Under the pieces are notes generated by a model, which saw only the letters and a list, made by a program, of their open reading frames with translations, ran no database searches and was not told where the DNA came from. DNA of 20,630 bases from positions 1 to 20,630 of the forward strand of contig CAYLNK010000092.1 of the NCBI GenBank assembly GCA_964384675.1. The letters are read 5' to 3'. The position numbers and the translations under genes are program-made. Of the stretch, positions 7,616 through 13,888 are shown in pieces (position 1 is the first letter of the stretch; the number at the start of each line of letters is the position of its first letter). Source of the DNA: CAYLNK01 sp964384675. GTDB taxonomy: Bacteria > Acidobacteriota > Thermoanaerobaculia > UBA5066.

Positions 7616-8895
7616 GCCATCCGCAGGAATACACCGCGCCCGACGGCCTCGCGAAGGCCGGGAACGTCGCCCTCGTGGTGGGCGGCCTCGCCGCCGTCGC
7701 GTCGATCGCCGGCGCGCTCTCGAGCCGGGAGCAGTTTTTCCGGTCCTATCTCACCGGATACGTCTGGATGATCGCCTTCCCGCTCGGCTCGCTCGGGCTG
7801 CTGCTCCTCCAGCACCTGTCGGGCGGGGCGTGGGGCGTGATGATCCGGAGGATCCTGGAGGCCGCGTCCCGGACGCTCCTCCTGGCGCTGGTGGCCTTCC
7901 TCCCGATCGCGGCAGGGATCCACCACCTGTACGAATGGAGCCACACGGACGTCGTCGCCAAGGACCCGATCCTGAGCCACAAGGCGATCTGGCTGAACCA
8001 GAACGCCTTCCTCTTCCGGACCGCGCTCTACTTCGCCGTCTGGTTCGTCTTCGCCTATTCGTTGAACCGCTGGTCCAGACGACAGGACGAGACGGGCGAC
8101 AGGGCCCTCAGCGAGAGGATGCGTCGCTCGAGCGCCGTCGGCCTCGTCCTCCACATCGTCTGCGTCACGTTCGCGGCGTTCGACTGGATGATGTCGCTCA
8201 CCCCGCACTGGTTCTCCACGATCTACGGCCTCTACGTCCTGATCGGCCAGGCCGTGACGGCGATGGCCTTCGTCTGCCTCCTGGCGCTGATACTGGATGC
8301 GGGGGGCTCCCACGCCGCCCCCCGCACCCCTGGAGAGGTCGGTCACGGCTCTGCGGGGGGCTCCAGCGCCGCCCCCCGCGCCCCTGGCGAGATTCGGAAT
8401 TCGCCTTCGGGCGGGATCGGGATCCCGTTCCAGGGACGCCACCTGCACGACTACGGCAAGCTCCTCTTCGCCTTCACGTGCGTCTGGGCGTACTTCGCCT
8501 TCTCGCAGTTCATCATCATCTGGTCCGGCAACCTCCCGGAGGAGACGACCTGGTACGTCCCCCGGATGCACGGGGCGTGGAAGGCGGCGTCGATCGTCCT
8601 CGTCGTCGCTCACTACATCCTCCCGTTCGCCCTCCTCCTGTCGCGGGACCGGAAACGGAGCGCGAAGCGCCTGGCGCCCGTGGCCGCGTTCCTCCTCGCG
8701 GTGCGGTGGCTCGACAACCACTGGCTGGTCGCGCCGGCGTTCGACACGCAGCGTTTCACGCTCAGCTGGCTCGACCTCGCGATCCCCGTGGCCCTGGGAG
8801 GGATCTGGTTCTGGTTCTTCACCGTCCAGCTTCGCCAGAGGTCGCTCCTGCCGGTGAACGAGCCGTTCCTGAAGGAGGCGCTCGCGCATGAGTGA
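7612..8895 (+). CDS. actF: Alternative Complex III subunit ActF, second NrfD-like membrane protein
   Basis: This 427-residue multi-helix protein is a paralogue of ActC. Landmarks are FFRSYLTGYVWMIAFPLGSLGLLLLQ, HHLYEWSH, FAAFDWMMSLTPHWFSTIYG and HDYGKLLFAF...FSQFIIIWSGNLPEE, all typical of ACIII quinone-binding subunit 2. Its exact role (second proton path or structural) is unsettled in the family. Unusually, a loop at residues about 230-270, between LALILD and GIPFQGRHLHDYGK, holds a Gly/Ala/Pro-rich insert encoded by two palindromic repeats (see separate entries). The frame is kept and all downstream landmarks are present, so the gene looks functional. Its end overlaps the next gene by 8 nt. 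Confidence 0.93.
   Translation: MSHPQEYTAPDGLAKAGNVALVVGGLAAVASIAGALSSREQFFRSYLTGYVWMIAFPLGSLGLLLLQHLSGGAWGVMIRRILEAASRTLLLALVAFLPIAAGIHHLYEWSHTDVVAKDPILSHKAIWLNQNAFLFRTALYFAVWFVFAYSLNRWSRRQDETGDRALSERMRRSSAVGLVLHIVCVTFAAFDWMMSLTPHWFSTIYGLYVLIGQAVTAMAFVCLLALILDAGGSHAAPRTPGEVGHGSAGGSSAAPRAPGEIRNSPSGGIGIPFQGRHLHDYGKLLFAFTCVWAYFAFSQFIIIWSGNLPEETTWYVPRMHGAWKAASIVLVVAHYILPFALLLSRDRKRSAKRLAPVAAFLLAVRWLDNHWLVAPAFDTQRFTLSWLDLAIPVALGGIWFWFFTVQLRQRSLLPVNEPFLKEALAHE
8299..8340 (+). repeat. GC-rich palindromic repeat unit 1 inside actF
   Basis: GCGGGGGG (8299-8306) pairs exactly with CCCCCCGC (8318-8325), giving an 8-bp stem with an 11-nt loop; the unit continues with CCCCTGGAGAGGTC. It is closely matched by unit 2 54 bp later. 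It encodes AGGSHAAPRTPGEV in the ActF frame. It looks like a dispersed REP-like element that has entered a coding loop. Confidence 0.7.
8353..8394 (+). repeat. GC-rich palindromic repeat unit 2 inside actF
   Basis: GCGGGGGG (8353-8360) pairs with CCCCCCGC (8372-8379), followed by GCCCCTGGCGAGATT. The unit is nearly identical to unit 1, and the 54-bp period equals 18 codons, so it keeps the actF frame and encodes AGGSSAAPRAPGEI. The exact right border is not clear. Confidence 0.7.
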
Positions 8896-9328
8896 GCACG
8901 GCCACGGCCACGCGCCGTCGCACGGGGAGGGGTTCGACCACGAGATCGGGTTCGGCGCGATCCGGTGGTTCGTGATCGGGCTCGTCATCCTGTCGGTTTT
9001 CTCGTTCGCCCTCGGCTGGGTGGTGAGCCGCTCGTTCAAGGCCGGCCGTGTGAAGGACGATCCAGCCGCCTCTCCGATCCCGGAGGCCAATCAGGTCCGG
9101 CAGCGCCCGCGGGCCGCGCTCCAGGCGAATCCGGTGGCCGACATGGACGCGTTCCGTGCGCACGAGGAGAAGGCCCTGACCTCGTATGCCTGGGTCGACA
9201 AGGGCGCCGGCATCGCGCGGATCCCGGTGGAACGGGCCCTCGACCTGATCGCCGACAAGGGACTCCCCGCCACTCCCCCGATGCCCGCCGTCCCCACCGC
9301 GGCGACGGCGACCGCCGGAGGCAAGTGA
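8888..9328 (+). CDS. Uncharacterised single-span membrane protein between actF and sco1
   Basis: This 146-residue protein has a His-rich N-terminus (HGHGHAPSHGEGFDHE), one transmembrane helix (about residues 23-46), then a soluble part. The soluble part holds a Pro-rich segment RQRPRAALQANPVADMDAFR and the block EKALTSYAWVDKGAGIARIPVERALDLIADKGLP. I recall similar LxxYxWVDxxxGxxRIPxxRAMxLLxxRGLP proteins beside Sco1 and oxidase genes in Acidobacteria and relatives, but I know no established function. Position suggests an accessory ACIII subunit or an assembly factor for copper or CuA delivery; the His-rich tail could bind metal. Topology is ambiguous because positive charges follow the helix. 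It overlaps actF by 8 nt and sco1 by 4 nt. Confidence 0.8.
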   Translation: MSEHGHGHAPSHGEGFDHEIGFGAIRWFVIGLVILSVFSFALGWVVSRSFKAGRVKDDPAASPIPEANQVRQRPRAALQANPVADMDAFRAHEEKALTSYAWVDKGAGIARIPVERALDLIADKGLPATPPMPAVPTAATATAGGK

Positions 9329-10188
9329 GCCTCCGCCCTCTCTCCGGCGCTCTCGCCGCGACGGCGCTCCTGGCCGCCGCGCCCGGTGCGTTCGCGCAGA
9401 ACTTCATGACCGGCTCCGGCCCGGTCGGGGCCACGTTGCTGCCGCAGTCGCCGGGGCGCGAGGTCGGGTTCGACCAGAAGATGGGGGCCCGGCTTCCCCT
9501 CGACGCGACGTTCAAGGACGAGGCGGGACGCGATGTCCGGCTGGCGGACTACTTCGGCAGGAAGCCGGTGGTGCTGTCGCTCGCGTACTACGAGTGCCCG
9601 ATGCTCTGCGGTATGGCCCTCGAGGGCCTGGCCCGGAGCCTGAAGGGGTTCGACCTGGTCCCGGGCAGGGACTTCGAGGTCGTCACGCTCAGCTTCAACC
9701 CGGCGGAGAAGCCTGACCTCGCGCGCGGCAAGAAGACGAGCCTCGTCCAGTTCTACGGAAAGCCGGGGGGCGAGGAGGGCTGGCACTTCCTGACGGGCGA
9801 CGAGGCCCAGATCCGCCGGATCACGGGAACGGTCGGGTTCAGATACCGCTGGGACGAGAAGCAGAAGCAGTACGCGCACGCGACGGGCGTGGTCCTGGTC
9901 ACGCCCGAAGGCGTCGTTTCCCGGTACTTCTTCGGCATCGAATACGCGCCGAAGGAGCTTCGTCTCGGGCTCTCGGAGGCGTCGTCCGGCAAGGTCGGCG
10001 GCCTCACCGCGCAGCTGCTCCTTCTGTGCTACCAGTACGACCCGAGCGTCGGGAAGTACACCGCCTCGACGCTGAAGGTTCTGAAGGTCGCCGCCGCCGC
10101 CACCATGCTGGCGCTGGGCGGCTTCATCGCGGTCATGCTGCGCCGGGAGAGGGTCCGGGCCCGGCGGCCTGTGGGGGTCAACGCGTAA
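9325..10188 (+). CDS. sco1: Sco1/SenC/PrrC family copper chaperone for CuA assembly
   Basis: The start is the GTG at 9325, which overlaps the previous stop (GTGA) and has GGAGG five bases upstream. The 287-residue product has a signal peptide ending near AFA-QN (residue about 24), then a thioredoxin-like Sco domain. Copper ligands are C91 and C95 in ECPMLC, plus H185 in YAHATGVV. A C-terminal hydrophobic helix (about residues 256-275, followed by RRERVRARR) anchors it to the membrane, a feature common in this Sco subgroup next to ACIII-cox genes. Sco proteins deliver copper to, or reduce the cysteines of, the CuA site in oxidase subunit II. That fits coxB being the next gene two bases away. 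Confidence 0.92.
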   Translation: MSLRPLSGALAATALLAAAPGAFAQNFMTGSGPVGATLLPQSPGREVGFDQKMGARLPLDATFKDEAGRDVRLADYFGRKPVVLSLAYYECPMLCGMALEGLARSLKGFDLVPGRDFEVVTLSFNPAEKPDLARGKKTSLVQFYGKPGGEEGWHFLTGDEAQIRRITGTVGFRYRWDEKQKQYAHATGVVLVTPEGVVSRYFFGIEYAPKELRLGLSEASSGKVGGLTAQLLLLCYQYDPSVGKYTASTLKVLKVAAAATMLALGGFIAVMLRRERVRARRPVGVNA

Positions 10189-10190
10189 CG

Positions 10191-11156
10191 ATGTTTCCCA
10201 ACTCACCCGTCTTCCCGCCCGTCGCCTCGAAGCTGGCCCCGCAGGTCGACGCGCTCTTCTTCTACGCCGTCGGCGTGTCGGTCTTCTTCACGGTCCTGAT
10301 CGTCCTGGTGATCCTGGGCTTCGTCGCGAAGTACCGCCGTCGGCGTGCCGACGAGGTGGGCCACGAGGTCCACGAGCCGGCGATCCTCGAGATCGGCTGG
10401 ACGGTCGTGCCGCTCGTCCTCGTGATGATCTGCTGCTTCTGGGGGATGAAGGTCTTCTTCTACTCCGCCCGTCCTCCGGCGAACGCGGCCCAGTTCTACG
10501 TCTACGGCAAGCAGTGGATGTGGAAGATGGAGCACCCGGAAGGGAAGCGCGAGATCAACGAGCTCCACGTCCCGCTCGGCCAGCCGATCCGGCTGACGAT
10601 GACGTCCGAGGACGTCATCCACAACTTCTCGATCCCGGCGTTCCGGCTGAAGATGGATGTTCTCCCGGGCCGCTACACGACCGCCTGGTTCGAAGCGACC
10701 CAGACCGGCACCTTCTACATCTTCTGCGACCAGTACTGCGGTGTCGAGCACTCCAAGATGGCGGGCAAGGTGGTCGTGATGCCGCCCGCCGAGTACCGCG
10801 CCTGGCTGGCGAACACGGCTCCTGGCGGGGCCACCGCGGTGGCCAGCGGGGACGAGCTCTTCGTCCAGAAGGCGTGCAACACCTGCCACCGCAGCGACTC
10901 GAGCGCGCGCGCTCCGATCCTGCACGGCGTGGCCGGCAAGGCGGTCACGCTCCTGGACGGCTCGACGGTCGTCGCCGACGCGACGTACCTCCGCGAGTCG
11001 ATCCTCAACCCGGCCGCGAAGGTCGTGAAGGGCTATCAGCCGATCATGCCGACGTACAAGGACCAGCTGTCCGAAGAGGAAGTCATGCAGCTGATCAAGT
11101 ACATCGAGACCTTGAAGCCGGTCCAGACGGCCGACCTCGCGGCCGGAGGAAAGTGA
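10191..11156 (+). CDS. coxB: Cytochrome c oxidase subunit II with fused cytochrome c domain (caa3 type)
   Basis: The ATG at 10191 follows the sco1 stop by two bases. The 321-residue product starts with two transmembrane helices (about residues 22-44 and 66-88), then the CuA cupredoxin domain. CuA ligands are visible: H144 (DVIHNFSIPAFRLKMDVLPGR) and C179, E186, H187 and M190 in CDQYCGVEHSKM, with C183. A C-terminal class I cytochrome c domain carries CNTCH (C229, C232, H233), with Met286 in GYQPIMPTY as the likely axial ligand. The fusion identifies a caa3-type enzyme, which takes electrons directly from ACIII or a small carrier. No signal peptide beyond the first helix is seen. Confidence 0.96.
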   Translation: MFPNSPVFPPVASKLAPQVDALFFYAVGVSVFFTVLIVLVILGFVAKYRRRRADEVGHEVHEPAILEIGWTVVPLVLVMICCFWGMKVFFYSARPPANAAQFYVYGKQWMWKMEHPEGKREINELHVPLGQPIRLTMTSEDVIHNFSIPAFRLKMDVLPGRYTTAWFEATQTGTFYIFCDQYCGVEHSKMAGKVVVMPPAEYRAWLANTAPGGATAVASGDELFVQKACNTCHRSDSSARAPILHGVAGKAVTLLDGSTVVADATYLRESILNPAAKVVKGYQPIMPTYKDQLSEEEVMQLIKYIETLKPVQTADLAAGGK

Positions 11157-11160
11157 CGAG

Positions 11161-12801
11161 ATGACGCACGGGCACGGGCACCAGCACAGCGCGGACTACC
11201 TCAGCGCCGGGAGCAGCCTCGAGTCGTGGCTCCTTACGCGGGACCACAAGCGAATCGCGATCCTCTACCTGCTCGGGGTGTCGGTCTTCTTCGCCCTGGG
11301 CGGTCTGATGGCCGTCCTGATCCGGATGGAGCTGGCCACGCCGGCGGGGGACTTCTTCCCCGTCGACGTCTACAACCGGCTCTTCACGATGCACGGCATC
11401 CTGATGATCTTCTTCTTCCTGATCCCGGCCACGCCGGCCGTGCTCGGGAACTTCTTCATCCCCATCATGCTGGGGGCCAAGGACCTGGCTTTCCCGCGGC
11501 TCAACCTCCTCTCCTGGTATCTCTACATGATCGGGGGCGGTCTGACGTTCGCGGCGATGCTCTTCGGCGGCATCGACACTGGCTGGACGTTCTACACCCC
11601 GCTCTCCACGACGTTCGCCACCGGGAAGGTGATGTGGGTCGCGGTCGGGATCTTCATCAACGGCTTCTCGGGGATCCTGACCGGCCTGAACTTCATCGTC
11701 ACGATCCACCGGATGCGGGCCCCCGGGCTCACCTGGTTCCGGCTGCCGCTCTTCGTCTGGGCCCACTACGCGACCAGCATCATCCAGGTGCTCGGGACCC
11801 CGGTCGTCGCGGTGACGATCCTCCTGGTCGGCGCGGAGCGGCTCTTCCACGTCGGCGTCTTCGACCCGAAATACGGCGGAGACCCGGTGCTGTTCCAGCA
11901 CCTCTTCTGGTTCTACTCGCACCCGGCCGTCTACATCATGATCCTGCCGGCCATGGGCGTGATCAGCGAGCTCGTCTCGGCGTTCACGCGCAAGCGGATC
12001 TTCGGATACCACTTCATCGCCTTCTCGAGCATGGCGATCGCGGTCTTCGGGTTCCTGGTCTGGGCGCACCACATGTTCATCTCGGGGATGTCGGCGTACG
12101 CGGCGACCGCCTTCTCGTTCCTGACCATGCTCGTGGCGATCCCGTCCGCCATCAAGGTCTTCAACTGGACGGCCACGCTGTACAAGGGGTCGATCTCGCT
12201 CGAGACACCGATGCTCTACGCCATGGGCTTCATCGGCGTCTTCCTGATCGGCGGCCTGACCGGCGTCATGCTCGGGACGCTCGGGATCGACATCCACGTC
12301 CACGACACGTACTTCATCGTGGCGCACTTCCACTACGTGATGGTCGGCAGCGCCATCATGGGGTACCTCGGCGGGCTCCACTACTGGTGGCCGAAGATGA
12401 CCGGCCGGATGTACAACTCGTTCTGGTCGAAGATCTCGGCGCTCACCATCTTCGTCGGCTTCAACACCACGTTCTTCCCCCAGTTCATCCTCGGCTACCT
12501 CGGGATGCCGCGGCGCTACCACTCGTACCCGCCGGAGTTCCAGGTCTGGAACGTCATGTCGTCGGCGGGCGCCACCATCCTGGGGGTCGGCTACTTCATC
12601 CCGCTCGTCTACTTCGTCTGGTCGTTCCGCAAGGGGAAGATCGCCCCGGCCAACCCGTGGGGCGCGACGACGCTCGAGTGGCACACCCCGTCGCCGCCCC
12701 CCGTCGAGAACTTCGTGACGCCGCCCGTGGTCACCGAGGATCCGTACAAGTATCCGGAACCGGTCCGGATCAACCCGAAGGAGGTGCCCGTTGGCGTCTG
12801 A
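11161..12801 (+). CDS. coxA: Cytochrome c oxidase subunit I, A2-type heme-copper oxidase
   Basis: This 546-residue catalytic subunit spans the membrane about twelve times. Heme a ligands are H78 (FTMHGILM) and H391. CuB ligands are H254, H303 and H304 (WAHHMF). The heme a3 ligand is H389 (VAHFHYVM). Tyr258 is the residue cross-linked to H254. The motif here is FYSHPAVYIMILP, not the GHPEVY of A1 enzymes: the D-channel glutamate is replaced by the Tyr-Ser pair (Y252, S253) that defines A2 oxidases such as Rhodothermus caa3. It reduces O2 to water and pumps protons. The N-terminus is His-rich (HGHGHQHS). A GGAGG Shine-Dalgarno lies upstream in the end of coxB. It overlaps coxC by 11 nt. Confidence 0.96.
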   Translation: MTHGHGHQHSADYLSAGSSLESWLLTRDHKRIAILYLLGVSVFFALGGLMAVLIRMELATPAGDFFPVDVYNRLFTMHGILMIFFFLIPATPAVLGNFFIPIMLGAKDLAFPRLNLLSWYLYMIGGGLTFAAMLFGGIDTGWTFYTPLSTTFATGKVMWVAVGIFINGFSGILTGLNFIVTIHRMRAPGLTWFRLPLFVWAHYATSIIQVLGTPVVAVTILLVGAERLFHVGVFDPKYGGDPVLFQHLFWFYSHPAVYIMILPAMGVISELVSAFTRKRIFGYHFIAFSSMAIAVFGFLVWAHHMFISGMSAYAATAFSFLTMLVAIPSAIKVFNWTATLYKGSISLETPMLYAMGFIGVFLIGGLTGVMLGTLGIDIHVHDTYFIVAHFHYVMVGSAIMGYLGGLHYWWPKMTGRMYNSFWSKISALTIFVGFNTTFFPQFILGYLGMPRRYHSYPPEFQVWNVMSSAGATILGVGYFIPLVYFVWSFRKGKIAPANPWGATTLEWHTPSPPPVENFVTPPVVTEDPYKYPEPVRINPKEVPVGV

Positions 12802-13465
12802 GTCGACGGCTGCCCCGCTGGCCCACCACTTCGACAGCTACGAGCAGCAGCGGGAATCCTCCTCGCTGGGGATGTGGCTGTTCCTGGTCCAGGAGGTGAT
12901 GTTCTTCGGCGGGCTCTTCGCTTGCTACATCGTCTTCCGGATGAAGTTCCCGGCGGACTTCGCGCTCGCGAGCAACCACCTGGACATCACCATGGGCTGC
13001 TTCAACACGGCGGTCCTGATCCTCTCGAGCCTCACGATGGCGCTGGCCGTTCGGAGCGCCCAGCTGTCGCGCACGAAGCCGCTCGTCGGATACATGATCG
13101 CGACCGGCTTCCTCGGGCTCGTCTTCCTCGGTGTGAAGACCATCGAGTACCACCACAAGATCGTCGACCACCTCATCCCGGGCACGGCGTCGTTCCACTT
13201 CGCCCATGAGGGGGTGAACCAGGCGCATGCCCAGATGTTCTATTTCCTCTACTTCGGGATGACCGGTCTCCACGCCCTGCACATGGTGGTCGGGATCGGG
13301 ATCCTGGTCTGGCTCCTCCGCCCGGCCCTGGCGGGGAAGTTCTCCGCCGACAACCACAACTGGATCGAGAACTTCGGCCTCTACTGGCACTTCGTCGACA
13401 TCATCTGGATCTTCCTCTTCCCGCTTCTCTACCTGTTCGGCCGTCACACGGCCCTTCATGGCTGA
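12791..13465 (+). CDS. coxC: Cytochrome c oxidase subunit III
   Basis: The TTG start at 12791 is supported by AAGGAGGTG six bases upstream and by the protein starting MASESTAAPLAHHFDSYEQQ, as expected for short subunit III. The 224-residue protein has five transmembrane helices, beginning with SSLGMWLFLVQEVMFFGGLF. It also shows HEGVNQAHAQMFYFLYFGMTGLHALHM and ends WHFVDIIWIFLFPLLYLFG. This is the five-helix form that lacks the first two helices of mitochondrial COX3. Subunit III stabilises subunit I and its proton uptake. The start lies within the end of coxA (11-nt overlap), implying coupled translation. Confidence 0.95.
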   Translation: MASESTAAPLAHHFDSYEQQRESSSLGMWLFLVQEVMFFGGLFACYIVFRMKFPADFALASNHLDITMGCFNTAVLILSSLTMALAVRSAQLSRTKPLVGYMIATGFLGLVFLGVKTIEYHHKIVDHLIPGTASFHFAHEGVNQAHAQMFYFLYFGMTGLHALHMVVGIGILVWLLRPALAGKFSADNHNWIENFGLYWHFVDIIWIFLFPLLYLFGRHTALHG

Positions 13466-13477
13466 CGTGATGGCAGA

Positions 13478-13500
13478 GGGCCGCGGCCGCTGCGCGGCCC
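13478..13500 (+). repeat. Hairpin in the coxC-coxD gap
   Basis: GGGCCGCG (13478-13485) is exactly complementary to CGCGGCCC (13493-13500), with a 7-nt loop. It lies in the only sizeable gap (about 89 nt) inside the otherwise overlapping operon. There is no T-run, so it is not a canonical terminator; an mRNA-stability or attenuation role is inference. Confidence 0.45.
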
Positions 13501-13554
13501 GAAGCCGGGCCCACGGCACCTCCCCCCGGCCGGATTGAGCTCATGGAGACCCGC

Positions 13555-13854
13555 ATGTCCGTACACGTCTCCCCCGTCAAGACCTACCTCGCCATCTTCG
13601 CCGCGCTCATGGTCGGCACCGCCATGACGGTGGTGGCCGCGTTCCAGGACTTCGGCCAGATGAACGACGTGATCGCCCTCACGATCGCCGTCACGAAGGC
13701 GACGCTCGTGGTGCTGTTCTTCATGCACGTGAAGTACTCGACGAAGCTCACGACCGTGGTCGTGGTCACCGGAGTCTTCTTCCTCCTGGTCCTCTTCGCG
13801 TTCACGCTCTCGGACTACGTCTCTCGCGGCTGGCTCGGCGTCCCCGGAAAGTAG
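13555..13854 (+). CDS. coxD: Cytochrome c oxidase subunit IV (prokaryotic COX4 family)
   Basis: This 99-residue protein has three transmembrane segments. The family hallmark is SVHVSPVKTYLAIFAALM at the N-terminus, then TIAVTKATLVVLFFMHVKYS and a last helix ending LSDYVSRGW. I chose the ATG at 13555 over the in-frame ATG at 13543. GGAG lies six bases before 13555, family members typically start MSxHVSP, and the upstream ATG has only a weak GAG. This small subunit supports oxidase assembly and is the last gene of the respiratory operon. Confidence 0.88.
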   Translation: MSVHVSPVKTYLAIFAALMVGTAMTVVAAFQDFGQMNDVIALTIAVTKATLVVLFFMHVKYSTKLTTVVVVTGVFFLLVLFAFTLSDYVSRGWLGVPGK

Positions 13855-13874
13855 CGGTCCCCGCGCGGCCCGGA

Positions 13875-13880
13875 TACCAT
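13875..13880 (+). promoter_or_regulatory. Possible -10 box before the DUF885 gene
   Basis: TACCAT lies eight bases before the GTG start in a 34-nt gap. I find no good -35. The short distance would give a leaderless or nearly leaderless transcript. The assignment is tentative; the gene could also be read through from coxD. Confidence 0.25.
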
Positions 13881-13888
13881 CCGGCGCC

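Noticed and set aside
8299..8394. CRISPR-like repeats
   Set aside because: Only two copies, inside a coding frame, with a short non-unique spacer and no cas genes.
8299..8400. Actf disrupted by a mobile element (pseudogene)
   Set aside because: The repeat length keeps the frame and every conserved block on both sides is intact, so it is an insertion tolerated in a loop rather than a break.
11095..12684. A 529-codon minus-strand frame opposite coxA
   Set aside because: Same signature of a high-GC shadow; all oxidase ligands are on the plus strand.
13543..13554. Upstream ATG as the coxD start
   Set aside because: The ATG at 13555 has GGAG at proper distance and matches the usual family N-terminus. 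The upstream ATG would add only four residues (METR).
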